DNA of 64,000 nucleotides from Pseudobdellovibrionaceae bacterium (GTDB lineage Bacteria > Bdellovibrionota > Bdellovibrionia > Bdellovibrionales > Bdellovibrionaceae), in NCBI GenBank assembly GCA_013359135.1, contig JABWCN010000020.1, forward strand, positions 1-64,000, in the 5' to 3' direction. The notes under the pieces were generated by a model. The model did not search any database, had not been told where the DNA came from, and saw only the letters and a program-made list of their open reading frames with translations. Position 1 is the stretch's first letter, and every line of letters begins with the position of its first letter. Below, in pieces: positions 7,920 through 13,979 of the stretch. The translations under genes and the position numbers were made by a program.

Positions 7920-9412
7920 TGCTGAACGACCTTGTTAGTTTCGCAATCCGAAGCAAGTACCACCTTAGAATAATCAATATAAACATCTGATAAAATATTT
8001 GGTTTAAAATTCTGAACGCATTTAGAAACCCAATAGTTCGCCCTTGGATGAAACAGATTAACCGTTACAGCAGACTCTTCAATAAGTCTTAAAGCTTCCT
8101 TGTAATAGGTCTCTCTCTGCTTTCTGTCTTGTGTGGCTCGTGATGTTTTCAACAAAAGATCAATCTTTGAGTTTTTAAGACCGCTGAAATTATCTGGATT
8201 ATCAGATTCAAAATTCTTCAATAAAAAATCAGCATCTGGGTAGTCCATATTCATTGCCACAAGAAAAGCTTGGTGCAATTTTTTGCTATATCCCTCCATG
8301 AGCTGATCCCAAGGCATAAGATTAACTTCAACTTTCCAGCCTTTTGATGTCATGGCTTTTTCGATCATCTCCTTCATTTCTTGTCCGCGAGCAAGCTCAC
8401 GAGGAATTGCAATGGTGATCTTTTCTTTTGGAGGACGAATATCGCTTACTTTCAGTTCCACTTTAACTTGTGAACCAGTAAGACCATTCGGAACATAGCC
8501 ATTAGCCTTAATAGAATCGGGATAGAATGTTTTGCGAAATTCATCAACAGGTATGCTGACTTTGAATAGTTGTCTTATCTTAAGTTTATTAAATGGTGCT
8601 TTGTGTGTGTTAAGGCCGATAATCCATGTCGAAGCTACTGGACTAGAAATTCTTTGACCAAGACTAAAAATAGAATCACTTTCTGTTAGTGGCCAATTAG
8701 CCAGATCATGAATTTCGCTATTACGGGCAAGCTTTAGTGCCTCATCCTCTGTAGTTTCTTTTAGAATCATACGAGATATTTTAGGAACACCAGAGTGGTA
8801 TTTTTCAAATGCCACAAGGTTGATTTCTTTCTTCTTAGAATCGAGACTTGTAAAGCGGAATGCTCCAGAGCCAATTGGTGAACTGAAAAATTTAGGATCG
8901 GAAACTTTATTCTTTGGTAGAACTTTGGCCGTAGCTCCCGCAAGCACAGATAAAAACGGAGGGAACGGAAAATTTAACTCAATGACCAGAGTACTATCGT
9001 TTACTGAGCGAATTTCTTTAATTGAATCGTAAAACTTACGAACCGTACTTTCTGACGACAATGCCCTTTTTAGTGAAAATTCTGCATCAGCAGCCGTGAC
9101 GGGATCGCCATTGTGAAAAAAGATATTCTTTTTAAGTTTAAAAGTAAGTGTCTTTCCATCCTTACTGGATGACCACGACTCGGCCAATGCTCCCTCTATC
9201 TTAAGTGATGGTGAAAATTTCAATAGTCCATCATAAATCAAATTACCTACCGCCAGTGAAGCTGTATCGTTCATTTTAATAGGATCAAGTGAAAGTGGTA
9301 GCGAATAGATGGCCTTAACGTAAGCAGGACTGGGGCTTTGAGCATACGAAGGAGATTGGATTATAAATCCAATGGAAATAACTAAGAATAGAATTCGTCC
9401 CCCTGAAAACAT
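7916..9412 (-). CDS. family-5 extracellular solute-binding protein, sensor type
   Basis: This 498-residue protein has a signal peptide (ILFLVISIGFIIQSPSYAQS; cleavage near residue 24). The SBP_bac_5 fold (oligopeptide, nickel, opine or sugar-peptide binding) shows in the opening YSLPLSLDPIKMNDTASLAV, in GDPVTAADAEFSLKRAL, and in the C-terminal RETYYKEALRLIEESAVTV. There is no lipobox. No ABC permease or ATPase gene accompanies it. Instead it is the first gene of a 4-bp-overlap chain with a histidine kinase and a sigma54 activator. I infer a periplasmic ligand receptor for the kinase rather than a transporter part. The ligand is unknown; peptides or opine-like compounds fit the family. Confidence 0.9.
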   Translation of the reverse strand: MFSGGRILFLVISIGFIIQSPSYAQSPSPAYVKAIYSLPLSLDPIKMNDTASLAVGNLIYDGLLKFSPSLKIEGALAESWSSSKDGKTLTFKLKKNIFFHNGDPVTAADAEFSLKRALSSESTVRKFYDSIKEIRSVNDSTLVIELNFPFPPFLSVLAGATAKVLPKNKVSDPKFFSSPIGSGAFRFTSLDSKKKEINLVAFEKYHSGVPKISRMILKETTEDEALKLARNSEIHDLANWPLTESDSIFSLGQRISSPVASTWIIGLNTHKAPFNKLKIRQLFKVSIPVDEFRKTFYPDSIKANGYVPNGLTGSQVKVELKVSDIRPPKEKITIAIPRELARGQEMKEMIEKAMTSKGWKVEVNLMPWDQLMEGYSKKLHQAFLVAMNMDYPDADFLLKNFESDNPDNFSGLKNSKIDLLLKTSRATQDRKQRETYYKEALRLIEESAVTVNLFHPRANYWVSKCVQNFKPNILSDVYIDYSKVVLASDCETNKVVQQ

Positions 9413-9450
9413 TTATACCCCTTATTGGCAATTCAAGTTCTGTCCTCCTA

Positions 9451-9469
9451 ATTGCGAGTGTTGTGCCAA
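9451..9469 (-). promoter_or_regulatory. sigma54 (-24/-12) promoter of the sensor operon
   Basis: On the minus strand the sequence TTGGCACAACACTCGCAAT has GG and GC separated by exactly 10 bases, as sigma54 promoters require, and matches TGGCAC-N5-TTGC closely (TCGC for TTGC). It lies about 40 bp before the ATG at 9412, with ribosome site AGGGG or AGGAGG-like bases between. The operon encodes a sigma54 activator, which supports the call. Confidence 0.75.
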
Positions 9470-9508
9470 AACAACAGGGCTTATTTATGCCAGAGCTGAT
9501 TAAATGAC

Positions 9509-9526
9509 AAGCATAGCAATATGCTT
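9509..9526. promoter_or_regulatory. probable upstream activator site (dyad)
   Basis: The perfect 7-bp dyad AAGCATA-gcaa-TATGCTT is centred about 75 bp upstream of the start expected from the -24/-12 promoter. That is a usual place for an NtrC-type enhancer-binding protein. The response regulator encoded in the operon has a Fis-type HTH that could bind such a dyad. There is no second copy in the next 100 bp, although NtrC-like activators often use two. Confidence 0.5.
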
Positions 9527-9628
9527 AATTTTTTCGATGGGTTATTTGTTTTTATCTGAATTACAAAGCTGAAAATCGTGAAAGTATTACATAGGTGCCG
9601 TGGTCACTTTGGCTCCACATCCGTGAGA

Positions 9629-9652
9629 GAGTCTCTCAAAAATGAGAGACTC
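9629..9652. terminator. hairpin downstream of merA, with GTCTCTCA motif
   Basis: The arms GAGTCTCTCA and TGAGAGACTC form a perfect 10-bp stem with an AAAA loop. The hairpin lies 18 bp beyond the merA stop. No T-run follows on either strand, so it is not a classical intrinsic terminator. The GTCTCTCA arm recurs on the other side of the mer cassette (12228-12268), so the hairpin may instead belong to the boundary of that cassette. Confidence 0.5.
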
Positions 9653-9669
9653 ATACTCGCATCGACAAA

Positions 9670-11088
9670 TCAACTGGCACAACAACTAAGAGACTTTACA
9701 TCTTTATCAAAAGCTTGGACCGCAAGTTTTATTCCCTCTGAAAGGGTAAGATAAGGATGAAGAGTTTTGCCGACTTCCGAAAGTGGAATATTATATTTCA
9801 TTATTAAACTAAGCTCCATCAAAAGCTCAGATCCTTCAGAGGCAACAATTCGTGCACCAATAAGTTGATCCGTTCCGGTTCGTCGTAACAACTTAATAAA
9901 CCCCCTCGTGTCTCGTGCTGCAATCGAACGAGGTACGTTATCTAAGGTAAGTGTAGAAACATCGTATTCAATATTATTTGCTTTTGCCTGTGCTTCGCTA
10001 ACTCCCACTCCGCAAACTTGTGGATCAGTAAATATTACCCACGGGACAATGTTAAGATCAGATTTTCTTCTATTTCCTAAAATTGCATTTTCAGCAGCCA
10101 GAATGCCCTCGTAGGCCGCAACATAAACTAGTGCAGGAGTTGGAGTCACATCGCCTGCCGCGTAGATACTTGCGATGTTGGTTTGTCCATATTCGTTAAT
10201 CAATATATTTCCGTTTTTATCAATTTGAACGCCAGCACTTTCAAGACTGAGGCCGTTAGTATTTGCCTTTCTGCCAGTTGCAAATAAAATTTTAGAGAAG
10301 CTCTTTTCAATTTGCTCTTCATGCTTATGCATAAGCACCTTGACACCATCTGGTTGAGCTTGGACTTTAACAAGAGAAGTATGGTTTAAAATTTCAATTC
10401 CCTCTGAGCGTAGATAGTCTGTCATATATTTTGAAACTTCATCATCTTCTTGGAAGAGAATTTCACTTCTTTGAATGATAGTTACCTTAGAGCCTAATCT
10501 GGAAAACATTTGCGCAATTTCCAATGCAATATAACCACCTCCAACAACCGCAAGAGTTTCTGGCAATACATCTAATTCAAAGGCTTCCTTGCTCGTCAGA
10601 TAAGAAATTTTATCAATACCTTCGACAGGAGGGATGACCGCGTGACTTCCAGTAGCGATAATAATTTTTTCTGCACTTACAATCTTGCCATCAACTTTAA
10701 GGCGATTGGCATCTTGAAATTGAGCATGCCCCTGCATGAATGAGATTTTATTATATTGTTCTAATACCGACTGGTATTTTGCCTTCTGCAAAGACTCAAC
10801 CAATGCTTGCTTCTCATTTATCAGCATCTCAAAATCTAACTTTGCAGGCCCTGAACTAAGGCCCTTAAAATTAAAATGCTCCGCCTTGTGTTTTGCTTCT
10901 GCTGCGCGAATGAGTGTCTTTGATGGAACACAACCAAAATTCACACATGTTCCACCTAACTCTGACTTTTCAATCATCAATACAGTCTTATTAAGCTCAG
11001 AGGCCTTAATTGCTGCGGCAAATGCTGCTGACCCACTTCCTACAATGGCCAAGTCATAATCAAATTCGTGTGTTATACAACAGTCCAT
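9670..11088 (-). CDS. merA: mercuric reductase MerA
   Basis: This flavin- and NADPH-dependent enzyme reduces cytoplasmic Hg(II) to volatile Hg(0). The 472-residue protein shows the FAD-binding LAIVGSGSAAFAAAIKA, the redox-active disulfide GGTCVNFGCVPSK, the NADPH-binding LAVVGGGYIALEIAQMFSRL, and the C-terminal vicinal cysteine pair SCCAS that hands mercury to the active site. The C-terminal pair separates it from lipoamide dehydrogenase. It lacks the N-terminal heavy-metal domain (NmerA) found in longer MerA proteins and starts almost directly with the FAD domain, although MDCCITHE carries an N-terminal CC. It is the last gene of merT-merP-merA, starting 3 bp after merP. Confidence 0.95.
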   Translation of the reverse strand: MDCCITHEFDYDLAIVGSGSAAFAAAIKASELNKTVLMIEKSELGGTCVNFGCVPSKTLIRAAEAKHKAEHFNFKGLSSGPAKLDFEMLINEKQALVESLQKAKYQSVLEQYNKISFMQGHAQFQDANRLKVDGKIVSAEKIIIATGSHAVIPPVEGIDKISYLTSKEAFELDVLPETLAVVGGGYIALEIAQMFSRLGSKVTIIQRSEILFQEDDEVSKYMTDYLRSEGIEILNHTSLVKVQAQPDGVKVLMHKHEEQIEKSFSKILFATGRKANTNGLSLESAGVQIDKNGNILINEYGQTNIASIYAAGDVTPTPALVYVAAYEGILAAENAILGNRRKSDLNIVPWVIFTDPQVCGVGVSEAQAKANNIEYDVSTLTLDNVPRSIAARDTRGFIKLLRRTGTDQLIGARIVASEGSELLMELSLIMKYNIPLSEVGKTLHPYLTLSEGIKLAVQAFDKDVKSLSCCAS

Positions 11089-11091
11089 TTT

Positions 11092-11379
11092 TTATCCTTT
11101 GTCACATTGTTTAGAGGTAGCTTTATAGCCTACAGAATCTATTTTATTTTTAATTTCATCAGATGAAGTAAGGGCGTCGTCATATTTTATAACAGCACTT
11201 TTTTCATCCAGTGAGACTTGAACATCCTTAATTCCTTTTAGCTTTTTGATCGCTGCTTTTGTCGTCACTGTGCAGGTAGCACAAGTCATTCCCTCAACAC
11301 TAAAACAAGCATTTCTAGTTTCAGCTAAAGCTATTTGAGAAAACCCAATTAACATTACAATGATTCCTAAATTTTTCAT
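11092..11379 (-). CDS. merP: periplasmic mercury-binding protein MerP
   Basis: This 95-residue protein has a signal peptide (MKNLGIIVMLIGFSQIALAE) followed by one heavy-metal-associated domain with the ligand motif GMTCATCT at about residues 30-37. MerP binds Hg(II) in the periplasm and passes it to MerT. It lies 26 bp downstream of merT and 3 bp upstream of merA. A possible extra C-terminal cysteine (KQCDKG) is unusual but small. The ribosome site AAGGGG precedes the ATG. Confidence 0.92.
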   Translation of the reverse strand: MKNLGIIVMLIGFSQIALAETRNACFSVEGMTCATCTVTTKAAIKKLKGIKDVQVSLDEKSAVIKYDDALTSSDEIKNKIDSVGYKATSKQCDKG

Positions 11380-11405
11380 GTGTAAGACCCCTTTCCATAG
11401 TTAAT

Positions 11406-11762
11406 TTAAAAAAGCCAAGCTACCAGATATGGCGAACCAAGCCCCAATAAAGCGATGATAAGACCAATCCAGTAGGCAAAAACCATTCGCTTATATTTTT
11501 TTGGATCAGCACAAATTGATCCAGGTTCACAAACTTTTCTTTTGCGATATAAAGTAAATCCTGCAAAACCAAAAAGCACAGCGATAGCTATTGTTAATGG
11601 AATTCTTAGGAATTCAAATTTTGAAAGAACTGCGGCTCCAGAAACACCTAAGATCGTGAGTACTAAAGGGCCTATACAGCATAGTGAAGCTAGAAACCCA
11701 GCTAAAATTCCTGTTCCTATAAAGATGCCCGTTTTATTTTCAATTGGCTGATTCTTTTTCAT
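11406..11762 (-). CDS. merT: mercuric ion transporter MerT
   Basis: This 118-residue inner-membrane protein has three hydrophobic segments. The first carries the vicinal cysteine pair LASLCCIGPLVL that receives Hg(II) from MerP. The cytoplasmic loop has a second pair (RKVCEPGSICADPKKYK) as in family members. It is the first gene of the mer structural operon, transcribed away from merR from the shared operator region. Confidence 0.92.
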   Translation of the reverse strand: MKKNQPIENKTGIFIGTGILAGFLASLCCIGPLVLTILGVSGAAVLSKFEFLRIPLTIAIAVLFGFAGFTLYRKRKVCEPGSICADPKKYKRMVFAYWIGLIIALLGLGSPYLVAWLF

Positions 11763-11777
11763 TCTTTACCTCACTTC

Positions 11778-11816
11778 TTGTTACAGTATAAAGTATGTAG
11801 TATACTACAAGGTCAA
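11778..11816. promoter_or_regulatory. mer operator with divergent overlapping promoters
   Basis: The centre is a perfect palindrome TGTAGTATACTACA (11796-11809), the expected MerR site. On the minus strand TTGACC (11816-11811) and TTATAC or TATACT (11791-11785) form the merTPA promoter with the overlong 19-20 bp spacer typical of MerR-activated promoters. On the plus strand TTGTTA (11778-11783) and TATACT (11801-11806), 17 bp apart, give the merR promoter. Bound MerR would repress its own gene and hold the structural promoter ready for Hg(II) activation. Confidence 0.88.
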
Positions 11817-11825
11817 GAGGTAAAA

Positions 11826-12221
11826 ATGAGAACGAAGGATATTGTTGAAAGAACAGGTATAGATAAGGAAACACTCAGGTTTTATGAATCAAAGGGGCTG
11901 TTGCCTGAATCAAAAAGAACTGAATCAGGGTATCGAGTTTTCAACAGTGAAACACTCACTCGTATTCAATTTATAACAACAGCCAAACAGGCAGGCTTCA
12001 CTCTAAGCGAAATAAAAGGCCTAATTGATTTACAACAAAATAGTGGCCCATGCCGATCTAGCCGAGATATAGCAAAATCTAAGAAGACAGAAATTTCAGA
12101 TAAAATTAAAGCACTTAAAAAAATGGACAAGATGCTTACAAGTTTTATTTCCGAATGCGAAAAAAATGGTGAAAAAGGACTTAGTAAGCCGTGCCATTTT
12201 TCTTTTGAAAAATGTTGTTAA
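11826..12221 (+). CDS. merR: mercury-responsive regulator MerR
   Basis: This 131-residue MerR-family regulator has the N-terminal winged HTH TGIDKETLRFYESKGLLPES, a dimerisation helix and the mercury-binding cysteines C76 (SGPCRS), C111 (SECEK) and C123 (SKPCHF), plus a terminal CC. The C76-C111 spacing of 35 matches known MerR proteins, while C111-C123 is 12 rather than the usual 9, a small insertion in the binding loop. I choose ATG 11826, with AAGAGGT eight bases before it. An upstream ATG at 11778 lies inside the promoter. Divergent from merTPA. Confidence 0.93.
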   Translation: MRTKDIVERTGIDKETLRFYESKGLLPESKRTESGYRVFNSETLTRIQFITTAKQAGFTLSEIKGLIDLQQNSGPCRSSRDIAKSKKTEISDKIKALKKMDKMLTSFISECEKNGEKGLSKPCHFSFEKCC

Positions 12222-12227
12222 TGTAAA

Positions 12228-12283
12228 GTCTCTCATTAAAGCCTCTCATTTCTCATAGTAGTCTCTCACGCATGAGAGAGACT
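12228..12283. repeat. cluster of GTCTCTCA motifs right of the mer cassette
   Basis: GTCTCTCA occurs at 12228-12235 and 12261-12268, a related CCTCTCAT at 12242-12249, and the inverse GAGAGAC at 12276-12282, which can pair with the preceding copy in an 8-bp stem. The same octamer and its inverse form the hairpin at 9629-9652 on the other side of merA. The role is unknown: cassette boundary, regulator site or terminator-like structure. Confidence 0.55.
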
Positions 12284-12433
12284 TCACTCTGCGGCATAAA
12301 ATTGCTCAAAATCCCAATTTCTAAATCATTTTAAAAACTTGCTTCATTTTTTCTGTGCAGGTCGCACGGCTCGAAAACTTTGGCACGTGATTGCTTTACG
12401 TCCTCTCGTGAAACGAAAACGAAAGGAGGATTT

Positions 12434-12676
12434 ATGGACGGCTATTTCAAGCCAAACTTCAAAAATGAAAAACGAGAACTTCATGTTCTCAGCTTAGATG
12501 ATTGTGATTTCGTTCCTGACGATGAATCGAAAATTCAAGTCATCTATGGATGCAAACACATTTGCCCTCGATGTGGGTCTGCGACTCATGTCACAGGCGA
12601 AGACCCTTATTGTACGGACTGTAACTGGGATTCACTTACTGATCCCATTTACGAGAAACAAAAATGTGCGGCGTAA
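12434..12676 (+). CDS. small zinc-ribbon protein, first gene of the transfer region
   Basis: This 80-residue acidic protein has a C-terminal zinc ribbon: HICPRCGSATHVT, then DPYCTDCNWDSL (two CxxC knuckles 16 residues apart). ATG 12434 follows the excellent ribosome site AAAGGAGG; an upstream in-frame ATG at 12380 lacks one. It stands at the head of the secretion operon after 210 bp of non-coding DNA. Zinc-ribbon proteins of this size are common in conjugative elements, but I cannot name a function. Confidence 0.7.
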   Translation: MDGYFKPNFKNEKRELHVLSLDDCDFVPDDESKIQVIYGCKHICPRCGSATHVTGEDPYCTDCNWDSLTDPIYEKQKCAA

Positions 12677-12933
12677 GAACTAGAGTCAAAGCCTTCATTG
12701 CAAGGTTTTTGTCCAAGCTTAATGAGCAACCGATTTACCAAGTAAAAAACCAAAACAGCAAAGCGTGGATCACGCTAGATGAATTGATGAAAAGAAACAG
12801 AGAACGATACTTTTACCAAAACTTATTAGGAGCAAACAAACATGAAAGCATTGAAAGAAATTTTAGACACTCAAATGGAGAAAATGAAGCCAACCAAATT
12901 TTATCGGTTTCAACTTTTCGTGGAAAGTGCTGA
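12664..12933 (+). CDS. possible small basic protein
   Basis: This open frame of 89 codons starts within the end of the previous gene and overlaps the next one by 92 bp. The first ~60 residues are basic and helical (RTRVKAFIARFLSKLN, WITLDELMKRNRERYFYQNL) and read like real protein, while the tail is out-of-frame sequence of the next gene. There is no convincing ribosome site. It fills an otherwise empty 165-bp gap, so a coupled small gene is possible. Confidence 0.35.
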   Translation: MCGVRTRVKAFIARFLSKLNEQPIYQVKNQNSKAWITLDELMKRNRERYFYQNLLGANKHESIERNFRHSNGENEANQILSVSTFRGKC

Positions 12934-13279
12934 TAGCAACACCAAAAAGAAAACTGTGGGTATGGCCTATCTAAAAGAAGGCCAAGGCATTTACACGCTT
13001 CGCTTATGGACGCTTTTAGAGGACAAATTTTTTCTACTTCCTAGCAAAGATGATTCTACCAAGTATTTGCTGATGACGAGAGAACCGAACAAGTCTGCTA
13101 CGTCGAAGAATAAATACTTTTGGAACATCATTGGGAATGCCAAGGCCGATTCAGCCAAAGGCGTGATCGAAATGAACTTCGATCTACTTAATAAGAAAAT
13201 TTACATGAACATTTATCCTGAAGAGTCAGCAACTCCCTACGGACAACCAGTTCCCGAAGGAGCTTTGGAAGCTGCTTAA
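12842..13279 (+). CDS. conjugative-element protein of unknown function
   Basis: This 145-residue soluble protein starts at an ATG with GGAG seven bases upstream. There is no signal peptide, membrane segment or cysteine motif. The sequence is a mixed alpha/beta domain (KKTVGMAYLKEGQGIYTLRL, FFLLPSKDDSTKYLLMTREP) with a short Pro/Gly/Ala-rich tail. Its position directly before virB2 suggests an accessory protein of the transfer region. I do not recognise the family. Confidence 0.65.
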   Translation: MKALKEILDTQMEKMKPTKFYRFQLFVESADSNTKKKTVGMAYLKEGQGIYTLRLWTLLEDKFFLLPSKDDSTKYLLMTREPNKSATSKNKYFWNIIGNAKADSAKGVIEMNFDLLNKKIYMNIYPEESATPYGQPVPEGALEAA

Positions 13280-13306
13280 CGACTAACTACTTGCGCGACC
13301 TTTTGA
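13277..13306 (+). repeat. intercistronic repeat copy 1 (before virB2)
   Basis: TAACGACTAACTACTTGCG and the following CGACCTTTTGA begin at the stop codon of the preceding gene. A close copy (TAACGACTCATACTATTTGCG, then ACACCATTTGA) begins at the stop codon before the virB9-like gene (18684-18715). The two differ at few positions and by one or two small gaps. It may be an internal promoter, a processing site or a protein site within the operon. Confidence 0.55.
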
Positions 13307-13340
13307 AGTTTCAAAACAAAAAATTTCATAAGGAAAAACA

Positions 13341-13628
13341 ATGAACAAGAAACAAATGGTTTTTTTAGTGGCGGTAGTGGCTGCTGCGGGTCTCTTCATG
13401 CCTGATCTTGCCCATGCAGGTCTTGAATCAAGCTTGATGGGAATTAAGTCAAAGCTTACGGGAGTTATTCTCCCTCTGCTTTCGGTGATCGGGATTGCGC
13501 TTGCAGGAACTTCTTTCTTCACAGGAAATCCAAATGCAAAACAACACATCGCCTACGCGATCATCGGTTGCATTATCGGCTTTGGCGCACAAGGGATTGT
13601 GGACTTTATCGCTCAAACAGTTCGCTAG
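13341..13628 (+). CDS. virB2: VirB2/TrbC-family conjugative pilin
   Basis: This 95-residue protein has a long signal peptide (MVFLVAVVAAAGLFMPDLAH, cleavage after AHA) and two hydrophobic segments (VILPLLSVIGIALAGTSFF and HIAYAIIGCIIGFGAQGIVD) separated by a short polar loop. This is the layout of processed VirB2/TrbC major pilins. Its position before virB3 and virB4 supports the call. Ribosome site AAGGA is seven bases upstream. Confidence 0.85.
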   Translation: MNKKQMVFLVAVVAAAGLFMPDLAHAGLESSLMGIKSKLTGVILPLLSVIGIALAGTSFFTGNPNAKQHIAYAIIGCIIGFGAQGIVDFIAQTVR

Positions 13629-13637
13629 AGGTGAAAA

Positions 13638-13979
13638 ATGAAAGAAGAAGGACTCATCACAACCAGAGTGCCACGCGCACTAGAGATGAAAAGCAAGCTC
13701 TTCGGGTATGAACTCCCAGACTTGCTTCTCATTTTTTTCAATCTTGCGATTACTAACTTGGTGTTTGGTGGGACTTCCTTTCGCTATCCGCTTGTATGGG
13801 GAACAACGCTTGCTTTGGCGTTGTTCCTTCACTTTGCGAAGAAAGGTCGTCCAGACAATTACATTCAGCATTTAGGCGAATTTCTCATTCGTCCTGCTTA
13901 CTACGCAGCAGGTGGAGTTGATCGTCTTTATCGCAAATTTAAAGGACAGGTGAAAAATGTTTCAAAAGAAAAACACTGA
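13638..13979 (+). CDS. virB3: VirB3/TrbD-like inner-membrane protein
   Basis: This 113-residue protein has one hydrophobic hairpin (LPDLLLIFFNLAITNLVFGG and LVWGTTLALALFLHFAKKG) after a hydrophilic N-terminus, ending in a basic tail. VirB3 proteins have this size and topology and lie between the pilin and the VirB4 ATPase, as here. The end overlaps virB4 by 23 bp, so VirB3 and VirB4 are probably translated together. Confidence 0.8.
   Translation: MKEEGLITTRVPRALEMKSKLFGYELPDLLLIFFNLAITNLVFGGTSFRYPLVWGTTLALALFLHFAKKGRPDNYIQHLGEFLIRPAYYAAGGVDRLYRKFKGQVKNVSKEKH

Noticed and set aside
12380-12395. TTTGGCACGTGATTGC before the zinc-ribbon gene, similar to a sigma54 promoter
   Set aside because: The GG and GC are 9 rather than 10 bases apart, a spacing sigma54 does not tolerate.
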